Below, piece by piece: positions 46,771-57,259 of a stretch of DNA of 64,000 nt (its first letter is position 1; each line of letters begins with the position of its first letter). This DNA comes from Paratinospora sagittata (taxonomy: Eukaryota; Streptophyta; Magnoliopsida; Ranunculales; Menispermaceae): the NCBI GenBank assembly GCA_035771175.1, contig CM069597.1, forward strand, positions 12,683,001 to 12,747,000, written 5' to 3'. The notes beneath the pieces are model-generated. The model did not search any database and was not told where the DNA came from. It saw only the letters and a list, made by a program, of their open reading frames with translations. Made by a program: the position numbers and the translations under genes.

Positions 46771-49050
46771 ATTTGATTTGTGGTATCTCAGGGAAAAGTG
46801 TGAAATGTCCATTTTATGGGGAGATGCTGTCAAAATTTCTAAAAGTTTTGAGAATTATTGTGAATGTCCGTTGAGGCTGACAAGGTATTGTATACTGAAT
46901 ATGAGTATGTACAGTGTATAGTACACTATGCCGGTCACGACGTCAGCCTACGTCAGGGGCGTCGTGACAACAACACCTTACGAAGATTCAAGAGCTTCAT
47001 GGTTGTATTTCATTATTAGAATTTTAGTGCTGTAGAGTAACATTTACATGTTCCAACGACACATGATTTGCATCTTTTCAAAAATCGTACATATAGTTTA
47101 TCATTCTCATGCATATACATTATTGTATGGCTAATCATGTATGCACACATATTAGTTTGATAGTTATGCTATCACTTAGTTATAATTGTTTATCATGCAC
47201 ATATTGATCAGTGATTATCATGCATTCATTTTATTAGCTTTGCATGGTTTTATTGTTTCACGTGTATTATTTTTATTGCTTTGATCATTGGTTCAATCGA
47301 TTGAATTACACGTATTTAACTTTGTTAATGGTACCTCAATCTTGTCAAAAATTATTTTTAAATGTTAATTTATGTTTTTGACTATGTCTTAAACCCATTA
47401 TGATAAAAAATAGAGTTTATTTCACTTCTTAGTGAACGAACGCGCTCTTTTAGTAAGGAACGCGCTCTTGAGCATTTATCCGATACTCCATATTTTTTTA
47501 TCAGGCCTGTGGCTTTTTTCGAGATTCAGAGATTTCTGATCAGGGAAAATGAACGTGCTCCTGTGGCTTTTCCTGAGAGTTAGAAGTTTCTGATCAAGAA
47601 AAATGAACACGCTCTTGTTGCCAAGGGCAAAATGGGAACAACTTTAAGAGTCAGTGGTTCTTGTTGAAGAAACGCACTCCTGTGTTAAGGAACGCGTTCA
47701 TGTGCCTCGATGTGTTTTTTATCTATAAATACCACACTTGCTCATTTGAAGAGCAACTTTTGCAAAACTTAGAGAACTTGTGTATTTTTCGTATTAGTCT
47801 TTATACAAGCCAACAACAAGTTCTTGAGTGATTTAAACCTTCTTTGAAAGAAAAAGTTCAACAACATTTGATCTATTGATCCAATCTTCTGAAAATTTCT
47901 CTACATCTTTCAAAACCTTGAGAAACTTGGGAGTTTCTCTTGTGCAAGTGTTCAAGATGATTTGAGTGCTATATATATCTTCTATTGAGTCTTGATCGTG
48001 ATTTTTCTCATCCGACTTCACATAGGAAGAATCTTGGAGCTTCAACCTTACCTAATGGGGTATACATTTCTATATCTAGATTCTTGTGATATTGGTTTAT
48101 GCAAATCAATTTTGTGCTTATATTATCATCTTTAAAACTGATTTTGTGTTGATTGCATTTCTGAAACCCTATCTTGATCTTCATAACAAAATACCTTGTT
48201 TAGTGGTTTCATAAATAATTTGAGATATCGATTCATGAGTTAACATCATATTATGTTGCATCGAAGTTTTTGATCATACTTGATTTGTTTGATTCTTGAT
48301 ATTAATCACACATTCGTTTAGAATCATCAAGTTTTGATTGTCATGGTATATTGATTCTTGAGCTTTAAACTTATCGTTGTTTAGAATCAATATCTTGATT
48401 GTTGTGCATATTTGATTTACTGTTTTACATCACATATATTTGAATTGATTACATTAGAGAAAAACCTATTCCAACACTTTGCATCATTTAAAGTCATAGT
48501 GGTTGGAATAGTATTGTTGACTCATTCAAGATTGCAAGCTTATATTGGTGAGAGTGTTATTGTACACTTCTTTATATCTTTTGTAATCTTGATGTATTAT
48601 TGACTTGATTAAGTCAACTGGGACATTACCATATTTTGTACGGCATGTAACCACACCCGTAACTGGGTTACAAGTTGTAGCTTTTTAGTCAAGCCCTAGT
48701 GTAGGCTAGTTTGTGGCTTTCTAACCAAGCCTTGGTATAGGTTAGTGGTTGTGGCTTTTCTAACCAAGCCCTTGTGTCGGTTAGAGTGTAAACAACTTCT
48801 AATCACACACGTAAGTGATTAGCCAATAGTGTATTGGGAAATCTTGATTATGGTGATTGGGTAGTGGACATAGGTTCAAGGGGAACCGAACCACTCTAAA
48901 TCCTCTGTGTTCATTTATCTTTCCTGCATTTGTTATTTGGATTGTTACCTACTGCACGCATTACTTGTTTAAATAAATTTCTAAAAGGTAACGCGAAAAT
49001 CCGCCAAGTCTAATTCAACCCCCCTCTTGGATTACAATACTGGGCCAACA
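43958..49050 (+). mobile_element. 5' LTR of a SIRE-like copia element (contains a solo LTR)
   Basis: The start is near 43958 and is approximate, by comparison with the second copy at 63374. The end is GGGCCAACA at 49050, two bases before the PBS. Without the inserted solo LTR it is about 2.2 kb. It includes repeated 'gaacgcgctc' words (47440-47710), TATA 'ctataaatacca' near 47713 and the border 'caacccccctcttgg'. Confidence 0.85.
44115..46969 (+). mobile_element. Solo LTR, Ty3 type
   Basis: The 2,855-bp LTR runs from TGTAACACCCC to GGCGTCGTGACA, with exact duplication acaac (44110-44114, 46970-46974). The corresponding uninterrupted sequence exists at 63505-63540 in the second SIRE-like LTR, which confirms both borders. 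It is related to the LTRs at 1-585 and 57260-59541. Confidence 0.95.
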
Positions 49051-49052
49051 AG

Positions 49053-49064
49053 TGGTATCAGAGC
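49053..49064 (+). promoter_or_regulatory. Primer-binding site (initiator-Met tRNA) of the copia element
   Basis: TGGTATCAGAGC lies two bases after the LTR end, as in SIRE/Maximus elements. Confidence 0.9.
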
Positions 49065-49110
49065 TGTTGCTCATGATTTAAGGCTTAACATCCTTGAGTC
49101 AAAGATCAAA

Positions 49111-49618
49111 ATGGCCATTACCATAGAATTTGACTTTGGGGATTACCTTTTGACTCCACCTATGCTTAATGACAAAAATTTCATATATTGGAGGAGTAGA
49201 ATGAGTGCATGTCTTAAGGCCCAATCACGTGATATGTGGGATATTGTTATAAATGGACCTTATGTACCTATTAGAATTATTAAATGGGGTTGAAGTCCCC
49301 AAACAAAAGAGGAAATGGGATAGGAAAGAAAAATAGCTAGTTAGACTTGACACTCTAGCTAGAAATGCATTACTTAGATGCCTTTCCCAAAATGACATTG
49401 TTAGAGTCTCTTCTTATGCTTCATCTAAAGATATTTGGTTTAGATTAGAAGAACTCTATGATACTTCATGTGCCTCCACTTCTTCATGTGAAGACAAGGA
49501 GAATGTAGAACATACATGCTTTATTGCTCATATTGATGAATTGTTGAGCAGTGGATTTACTCCTCCCATATCTCTCACAAGCAAAATTGACTCGGGCTCG
49601 CCTACCATTACCCCCAAC
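49111..49618 (+). pseudogene. gag: Partial gag of the SIRE-like copia element
   Basis: The gag N-terminus at 49111-49260 contains 'LNDKNFIYWRSRMSACLKAQ' and 'MWDIVINGPYVP', matching copia SIRE-type gag (DUF4219/UBN2 region). A stop at 49291 and a shifted frame follow; then come 'LARNALLRCLSQNDIVRVS' and 'KDIWFRLEELYD' (to about 49470). The sequence is cut at 49620 by another LTR. The rest of the element is not found to the right, so it is a 5' remnant. Confidence 0.8.
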
Positions 49619-49619
49619 A

Positions 49620-50680
49620 TGTAATACCCTAGGTTTGCACAAAAAAAAAAACAAATTTGCGCCCGAACCTTCAGGTGCAACTCCCGAACCTTCAGGCGCA
49701 TGCCCGAACCTTTAGGCGCCATTTTACCTATTTAAGGAACCCCTCCCCCTCCTCATTTCTCACACCAAAATCACTTTTTCTTGTGATTTTCCTTCTCTCT
49801 TTCACTCATTTTGAGTTTTTGTCTTCTCTTTTGAGATTCTCTTTCTGAGACTCTCTGTGCGGTGCAACGCGGTTCTGCTCGGGGGAAGACGCCAGTTCTC
49901 AAAGGAGTTTTTATCTGAAGGTGGGGAATGAAACATAGGTTTGCGTGTCTTATAACTTTTATTAAAGTTTACATTCATTTATCATTATGTCTACTATTTA
50001 TTTACACTGCATTATTGCGTATAATGTTTATACTTGTCATACTTATGCCTGTATATTTTGAGTTCATGTATTACGATGTTGTTATACCGGATTAGTGGTC
50101 AATCTGACTCAACCAAACTCAGTCTTGTCCTCAGTAACTTTAAATAGTTAACGAGAGGCAGCGTGCTGCTCTAAATGATTGGTATTTAAGTAGACCTCTT
50201 GTCTTACCTCTCAATTGGAGACTGATATGGTTGGTCTTATTTGAAAGCTATCAGCTTATACAAGTAATACTGAATGTCCTAACCTTGCACTTAGTGATAC
50301 CGACCCTGATAAGGATCACCAGACGTTGCCAAATCCTGTCTAATGTTAAGTAAAGACCAGACCAGTTCATGCATTGGCATCATACATAGCACAATCTAGG
50401 GACGTATGTGGTTTATGATTCATTTACCTCATTTAACAACCCTAGCAAAGAAAGAGGTTCTAAGAGATTGGGTTAAGATTCATCATTACCTTAGATGGAT
50501 TGGTTGAAGGCATTGTTGTATTTGCTATTGATGATAACTCACAATTACCCTTTTTTTTTTTTTGGTTCAACACATATCCCTTCTTTATCTATGCATTCAA
50601 CCTACTCCATTCAAGGGTCCCTATTCATCTCTGAATTTGTAACTACAAAGACCTGTTCCCCTTGCTAATTTTTTGGTAGA
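49620..50680 (+). mobile_element. Ty3-type LTR fragment
   Basis: It begins TGTAATACCCTAGG, a usual Ty3 LTR start. A transcript-leader-like CT-rich stretch (49740-49850) and 'gtggggaatgaaa' (49922) follow, a block also found in the Tekay LTRs. The right border is not identifiable. A poly-T run is at 50550. Confidence 0.55.
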
Positions 50681-51780
50681 CTGATGCTACATGTATTAAC
50701 TAAGATCAGCGCCATTTCTCCTGAATCTTCTACCCCTGTATTACACACCTCAATGTGCTTATCCAAATCTGATTTTGCATTCAGTTCAAGAAGATTTGTA
50801 TGGGGACTTCATCAACCGGCATATGGTTATGCTCCCCAGTCACATCACCTGTCATTTTCTCATTCCCACGTTCTGCCACAGCCTCATCTAGCACCTTCGT
50901 TATAGGCTTCAAACGTTGTCGGTCCTTGTCATTGCCAGAATTTTCTACCAAAACTGTATTTTTCTCATCTATAGTTACTCCTATGAGCACCGTCTTTCCT
51001 TTTGTCTTGAGACATCCAATCAAAGCTAGGCCCCATATGGAAGACTTCAGTTCTCCTTGAATTTCCGCCCCCATCATCATCTTCTTCACATGTAGTACGC
51101 TGTGTATGATTTAATCTCCCACATTTTTTTTACAAAATTCAACTAGGCATATGTACTTTAGATCCACCCAAATTGGAGAATTTAAGTAATTGATTCAGAT
51201 GTTCAAACCATTACAAGTGGTTTAGAAATACCAAGCTTGATTTTAAGTGACTTCCCCCAGCAATGCCCTTGTTGGTCAACATCAATAATATCCAAAAACG
51301 TCCCTGGAGAATTTACCAATCTGCTTCCCTACTACTTCTTTACTCATGCTCAACAATGGGAGATTAAACAAATGAACCCTGAACTTCACCTCTTGAATTT
51401 GCACATCCGTGGGCCTTAGGTTCTCATAAACTTCAGGGATCACTACCAAGGTCCAAGGCATTATCAAAATGCCAAGGTTCATTGTTCTCAATCTAAAATA
51501 TATGGCTAAACTTCACCAAGAAAAGATCATTTCCAACATCAACAATTGCAAGATCTCTTCTAGGGGCCTTTGCATGTTTCATAAACTTCCTTATTATTAT
51601 TGTTCGACTTCAACTCTCTTGCATATAAACACTCAATTTTGTAGTTCAATTATTTCCTCGTGTTGATTATTTGAGTACCTCCGCTTCATCTAGCGTGAAG
51701 GAGAATGTTTTACACAAACCAGTGACTTCATCCATATTGGTAACTTCATGAAACACACTTCTTTCCCTACCACCTAAGTA
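50640..51780 (-). pseudogene. Second decayed LINE ORF1 (DUF4283-type)
   Basis: On the minus strand the order fits plant LINE ORF1. 'MDEVTGLCKTFSFTLDEAE' (about 51740-51680) is followed by 'VDVGNDLFLVKFSH' and 'PWHFDNALDLG' (about 51560-51440). Next come 'VHLFNLPLLSMSKEVVGKQI' (51370-51300) and 'SPIWVDLKYICLVEFCKK' (about 51180-51120), the stretch before the zinc knuckle. The tail 50781-51089 is open but unrecognised. Stops and frameshifts are frequent. No reverse transcriptase is attached. Confidence 0.7.
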
Positions 51781-52077
51781 CCCAGTTTCACCCGCCATTA
51801 CAATCAAACCCCTCACAAATATTATCAAAACTAATTTCAGCCACAAAGGAATGAACAAAAATCTCATTATCACACTGCTAACTTGTGAAAATTTTGGGAT
51901 AAATCAACATTCTTTTTTAACTCTTGGTGTACATTTGAAATGCATTGATATAGAGGGGAAAACAACTTTAGACAGAGGTATAAAAGTTGAACCACAAAAT
52001 CTTCTGCAAAATAAGAGCAAATATATAAATATATAAGGTGTTATTTTGTTATAGTGAAGTACTTCCCCAACATCTTT

Positions 52078-52426
52078 TTATTTGACGCTTGCATGGGGAA
52101 TAGAAGAAGTACATGGCCCTGCATTTGTCATGAATGGTATTCCCTTGAATGTGGCTACACCCTTATCATCTGTAAAAAGATGCTGCAATACAATGATACG
52201 AGTCGTCGTCCCATACATGACAAAATCAAGTGAAATACAAATATAGATGCTAGACAAATTTCCAGATAGAACTCAGATATTTAACCAAGTGAAAGCTTAA
52301 GACAACTCATTTTGCACAAGCGAAGCAAAATATGTGATACATTAGTTAAGAAATATTTATACCGACATAATCTTCTCCAATTGCTTCTTCTTGGGGTTTA
52401 GAACATCTTCTCGCTTTCTGTCATGT
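52078..52426 (-). CDS. Two possible terminal exons of an unrecognised gene
   Basis: Exon 52363-52426 (acceptor TTCTAG, donor GTATAA) and exon 52078-52182 (acceptor TTGCAG) join in phase and end in TAA at 52078. The product begins HDRKREDVLNPKKKQLEKIM, and the second exon encodes 'DDKGVATFKGIPFMTNAG'. The first part is highly charged, and the composition is unlike the transposons around it. I do not recognise the family. No upstream exon is visible between 52427 and 52900, beyond which transposons begin. It may be a truncated host gene or an exon pair captured by a transposon. Splice sites and frame are seen; function is unknown. Confidence 0.4.
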
Positions 52427-52904
52427 CTAGAAGCAAAAAATTCAACAGTTCACGGTTAAATAAAAGTGGAGTTAATCAATATCAAATGAATGATGTCAGA
52501 TTAACAAAAGCGCATTTGTTTCAATGAGTTTATGGTTAGTCCATACTTTTAAAAGAGAGAACCCAAGTTTGACTTGCCACAAAAATTGAGGAAGGAAATT
52601 AAGCAAACAACATAGCAATGTGACAATTCATTTCAAATAGAAAATTGACTTGTTTGTGAAACCTGGTTTTCCACTCTAATTGTGAACCATCTTCATTGAT
52701 AGAAAAAGATATAGAACAAAATATTCAGAAAAATACTTGCAGGATGAAAAATAACGGCAAATGTAGCACAATATTTTACAATTTAAAACTTTATACAACA
52801 ACATCAACCTGTATAAGCCTTTTCCCAATGGTAGGGCTACATGAATTTACGAGTGTGAGACAGACCTAAGTTTTCTCAACTTACGGGTGTGAGAAGACCT
52901 GACC
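52427..52904. other. Non-coding stretch
   Basis: AT-rich sequence containing the repeated phrase 'acg(a/g)gtgtgaga' with 'gacct' (52850-52905). No gene is visible. It would be intronic if the exons at 52078-52426 are real. Confidence 0.4.
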
Positions 52905-54445
52905 TTGTTGAATATAGAATATCAACTCAGTAGTTTGTGTAACTACTGTTACAACCTTGATACAATATACAAGATATGAAATTGAATACAACTGTATCCT
53001 ATGAACTATCTCTCAAATTTCTCTTTCAGCAAGAATGTTATAAATAAAAACAGTGCTAAGTAATTTGAGTGAAAACAGTTCAAACTTTCAAATCGATTTT
53101 CAGATAAAGATAGAATCTTAGCTCAATGTGAAAATCATTTGAATAAGTAATGATTCAAATAAACGCTTGGAACTAGAATAACTTAAGCTTTTTGAATCAT
53201 ATGAAAATTCGACTAACTTTCAAAAAGTGTTTTAGTTTTGAGAATTTTCGGTGGTCTTAACAAATTGTTAAGGGTCTGTATTTATAGACTTGTAGAGATG
53301 AAGTTGTTGTTCATTTGAATTTGAATTTCAAATATGAACGTTTACTCACAACAGCTAGAATATATCACGAAAATGACAACTGCACATTTTGTGAATATTC
53401 TGATTTTTTCCAGATACACGAATAAGGAAAGTTTTAGAAGACGTGGTTCGTGAATCAGAGAATATCTCTTACAAATACAGAAATTTGATTTTGTACGAAA
53501 AGTTGTTCTGAAAAGTTGGCAAAAAGGACGTACATGTCAGAACAACAAAAATATCATTTATGTCGTTTTGTTCCTTTGAGGGCGCTCATAGAATATCAGC
53601 GTCCTACTGAACAATGAAGTGAGGGCACTACTAAATAGTAAGCATCCGGACTTGCTTTGACAATAAAATGACTTAATTCATGAGGGCGCTACTTCGCAGT
53701 GAGCGTCCTGCTTTGTTTTAAAACTTTTGATACACGAGGGCGCTACTCAAGAGTAAGCGTCCTGAACTATTAAAAATAGTTTTAAGATAATGTTAAGTGC
53801 GCTGACGGACGGTAAGCGTCCTGAAAGTTATTTAAGTTGATTGTAAAGATGAGGGAGCTCCTACACAAGTAGTGTCCTGATAATTTATTCAGCTTATAAC
53901 TTATCAGTGTCCTTAAAGGTAGAAATCACTTAAAGACAAAAAGAACTTTCAGCGAGCTGAAACTAAGTCAGTGTCCTGACATTCTCAAAGGTTGATAAAA
54001 GAAAGGTCGCTACAAAGAAGTAAGCGTCCTTATTAATCAGTTCAATTCAACCTTGAGCTTCCTAATATTTTATTAGCGTCTTGACTCATCAAGTCCAGGA
54101 GGATGCTGCTAAAACATTAGCGTCCTGAAAGACTTACAAAAATTGTTTTTGATTTCTCGATTAAAGCTCGATAAAACATCATTATTTCTCTTAATCAAAT
54201 CAAACACTTTAGAAATTATAAGGTACGATTAAAATGTTATGATCAAAATATGCAAACGATAAAATCTTGCTGAAAGTAAGTTGATCGATAGACTTTACAT
54301 TCTAAGTACTAATAGACTTGGAGCTTTACTTTGTGATGTTCAATAGGCTTGTGAGCACAGTTCCTTGATCTTGATTCTTGATAAATCTGAAACACTTGAC
54401 ACGATAATTAGATACACAAACTGAAGATATTTGGAATCATCAAAA
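52905..54445 (-). mobile_element. SIRE-like copia LTR, copy B, rearranged
   Basis: 54445 to about 53270 is the reverse complement of the left two thirds of copy A (33302-36346). Shared parts are 'gtctttcaggacgctaatg', the minisatellite and the TATA region 'gtatttatagact'. The block 52950-53220 instead matches copy A 34980-35220 in the forward direction, so this piece is inverted relative to the rest. The 3' end of the LTR is not found. Confidence 0.7.
53580..54130 (-). repeat. Minisatellite, reverse complement of the 33893-34640 array
   Basis: About ten units alternate 'gagggcgct' and 'agcgtcctg' at 35-65 bp spacing. Confidence 0.82.
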
Positions 54446-54800
54446 CATTCATATCATGGGGTTCATTGAGATAACAACCCCTACTCTTCATCATTTTCCT
54501 GAAGGCAAAAATGATTTTTATTCACTTGAAGTAACCTAACAACTAAGGGATGTGCCTTATTCATATGAGAAATTTTTTTAAAACTTTTTCAATGTAATTT
54601 GATTGATTGACAAGTAGTCTACTTGGAATCATCAAAACATTCATATCATGGGGTTCATTGAGATAACAACCCCTACTCTTCATCATTTTCCTGAAGGCAA
54701 AAATGATTTTTATTCACTTGAAGTAACCTAACAACTAAGGGATCATATGAGAAATTTTTTAAAACTTTTTCAATGTAATTTGATTGATTGACAAGAAGTC
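54429..54800. repeat. Tandem duplication, period about 190 bp
   Basis: A unit running from 'tggaatcatcaaaacattc' to 'gattgacaag(t/a)agtctact' occurs at about 54429-54621 and 54622-54800. The copies are nearly identical; the first has ten or so extra bases (gtgccttatt). It covers the junction between the copia RT remnant and the LTR. Confidence 0.88.
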
Positions 54801-56240
54801 TACTTGGAAAATTTTGGATCTGTAGGCCAAGAAAAAATTTTGTTTTTCTAAGATCTTTCATCTCAAATTCTTTTTTTTTTTTCAAATAATTAGACTTTTT
54901 GCAATCTCTTCATGAGTTCCTACAATATTCAAATTATCAACATATACAACAACAATTGCAAATCCAGATGATGATTTCTTGACAAAAACACATGGGTAAA
55001 TTTGATTATTCACATATCTCTCTTCAAGTAGATATTCATTGAGGCAATTGTGCCATATGTGACCAAATTGCTTTAATCTATACAAAGATCGTTGTAATAC
55101 AAGATTTTGTTTCAGGTATTTTAAATCATTTAAGGATTTATATATATATATCTCATTATCAATAGATCCCTACAAATGTGTTGTAATAACATCCATGTGA
55201 CACATATCAAGTCCTTCTAAGACTATATGACTAATTAAGAAACAAAATGTAATTTCATCAATAACAAGAGAAAAAGTTTCTTCGCAATCAATATCTAGTC
55301 TTTATGAGAATCTTTGAGCTATAAGTCATGTTTTATATCTTGTAATTATTGTTAATATGTTGAATATTAAACCACTTGACAAATATGGTCACACACATCA
55401 TATTAGCAATCCACATGCTTCATGTGGTCAACCATGTGCTTCAAGTGGTAATTGTTTTATGTATTTGTTTTATTCATCCACTTGGCAAATAAGTTTTTGT
55501 TGTTATTCACCCATACTTGCCTACACAAAGGGGGAATAAACACCTCTAAAATCATCTGGAAAAATTATAGTTATTGAAAGCAGTCCATAGATATTGAAAT
55601 ATACTCTAATTTTGTTTTCTCCCAAGCTTGTCTCATTTTTCATTAGTCTCGCTTATATTGCACATAGATTTCAATTGTTTCTCAACAACAATCTCATTTT
55701 TCTCATTTCTCTTTCTTACAAAAACTTATTTATGTCCAACATGCTTTATATATTCAAGCATTTAGATTATTGGTCCAAATAGTTCTTGTTTTTTCAACGA
55801 GGTTAGTTATGTTTGGATTTCCTCTTTTCACTTGTTCCATTCATTCCTTGGTCAGGATTTACCCACACTAAGTGGTTGTAGGTCCTCATCATTGCAAATA
55901 TCAAGGGATACATTGTAAGAAAATATATAATCTTGAACAATATCATCTTGATCCCATGATTTTCCTGTATATACATAATTGATTGAGATTTCTTCAAAGG
56001 ACAATCATTCTTTATTTTGCTCCTCTTCACGAGGTATATGTTTTTCTAACTGATCATTTTCAATGGATACTTATTCATATTGTGCTTCTTCAACAGTACT
56101 TTTCTATTCATTTGCTTGTTTCCTCCACTTTCGGGGAATTGTATCCTTTGAGCCAACTAGTCTTCCATGCTTTAGCCATTTTATTGGTTCATGCACTAAT
56201 AAAAAGGAAATAAATCAGTCGGATATCACCGTAATCGATA
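54673..56240 (-). pseudogene. Copia pol remnant (integrase tail to reverse transcriptase)
   Basis: On the minus strand, pol-linker words appear around 55990-55860 ('SINYVYTGKSWDQDD', 'YNVSLDICNDEDLQPLSV'). RT motifs follow: 'GSIDNEIYIY' (about 55165) and 'LQRSLYRLKQFGHIWHNCL' (about 55090-55040). The catalytic box is YVDNLNIVGT (YVDD expected, second Asp replaced by Asn), then 'KEFEMKDLRKTKFFLGLQIQ' (about 54880-54820). Part of the core is deleted and many stops are present. The clade resembles Ivana/Retrofit-type elements. It ends in the 190-bp tandem duplication and cannot be active. Confidence 0.8.
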
Positions 56241-56260
56241 ATATCAAGGGGGAACACGAT

Positions 56261-56925
56261 TGTTGGTGCAAGATTTGACCAACATCAGTAGATGGTGAGA
56301 TGAAGGGGACACGCTGAGCTGGAACCCACGTAGGTGATGATTTTGGTTGCCCGAGACTTCTGACCTGAAAGGGAAAAAAAGAGAAAGAATAGGCTATCGT
56401 AAGGAACACCAGTGTGGTGTTGGCCGAAGACCCTCTGATGCCTAAGTTAGTTCAAAGCTCTGTAGAGTATTAATCACACTGACTTGGTAATTAATTGCAT
56501 ACCTCATTAATGAAGGTTATGGGGTATTTATAGTGAATAGGATCATCAGCCTAGCTGGCGTGGTGCCGTAGAAATCGTGTAGAATCCTCAGTTTTTCGCA
56601 GTGAATCTCATGTGATTCATATTTGTGTCAGATAACAACTTCGTCAGTCAGCTTGGTATGCCGAGCTGAAGGTTTATCGTCATGTACAAGTCTGTCTATG
56701 TCGACCAGGTTGATACTTGGTTGGTACCATGATACTTGCTCGGAAGTATGAGCTGGCGTCTATGGCTTTGATGACAAGACATCTATCTTTTTGGCAGGTC
56801 GGTATTTGTCAACGTGTGGTAGGTATCTGTGTCTGCTGAACTCACGTCATCATAATGTGGCTGGTCTGGCTGTTGTGGCTGATGACGTGGCATCCAACTC
56901 GGTACACCGAGAAATGGGTCCAACA
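56261..56925 (-). mobile_element. LTR (665 bp) with TGTTGG/CCAACA ends
   Basis: On the minus strand it starts TGTTGGACCC (56925) and ends TTGCACCAACA (56261). A polypurine-like ggggggtaga precedes the start. The flanks (acgat, tctac) do not match, so a clean solo LTR is not proven; it may be a 3' LTR. The 3' third matches 586-821. Confidence 0.7.
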
Positions 56926-57133
56926 TCTACCCCCCAAGCTCTGACCAAAATCATTTGGTCGAAGGCTCGGATCTAATTGTCTAAGTATCGAGGTCATTGG
57001 TTGATCGACCATTAATGCTTTGAAAATCGTGAGGACATGCGCCGCCTTTCCAGCTATTGCACGTACTCTACTCGTAGACTGTCAAATTTTGCCTCAAAAT
57101 TCGTGTTGTCGTCGAAATCGTACGGTTCATCAA

Positions 57134-57146
57134 CCTCTAAATAGCC
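57134..57146 (+). promoter_or_regulatory. TATA-like element upstream of the Transposase_28-type gene
   Basis: 'cctctaaatagcc' on the plus strand is followed by a leader that becomes continuous with the coding start at 59575 once the solo LTR at 57260-59541 is removed. The promoter role is inferred. Confidence 0.35.
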
Positions 57147-57259
57147 GAAAGCCCATTTGTTCAACATTCTGAATTGTGTCATCGCAGTGAGGTCAGTATT
57201 TCTTGTCTGGTACTCTCTGCTCAGTATCTCTTATTCGGTAAATTTTTTTAGTAGCCCAG

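Noticed and set aside
56261..56925. Clean solo LTR with target duplication
   Set aside because: The flanks acgat and tctac do not match, so only an LTR, not a solo LTR, is claimed.
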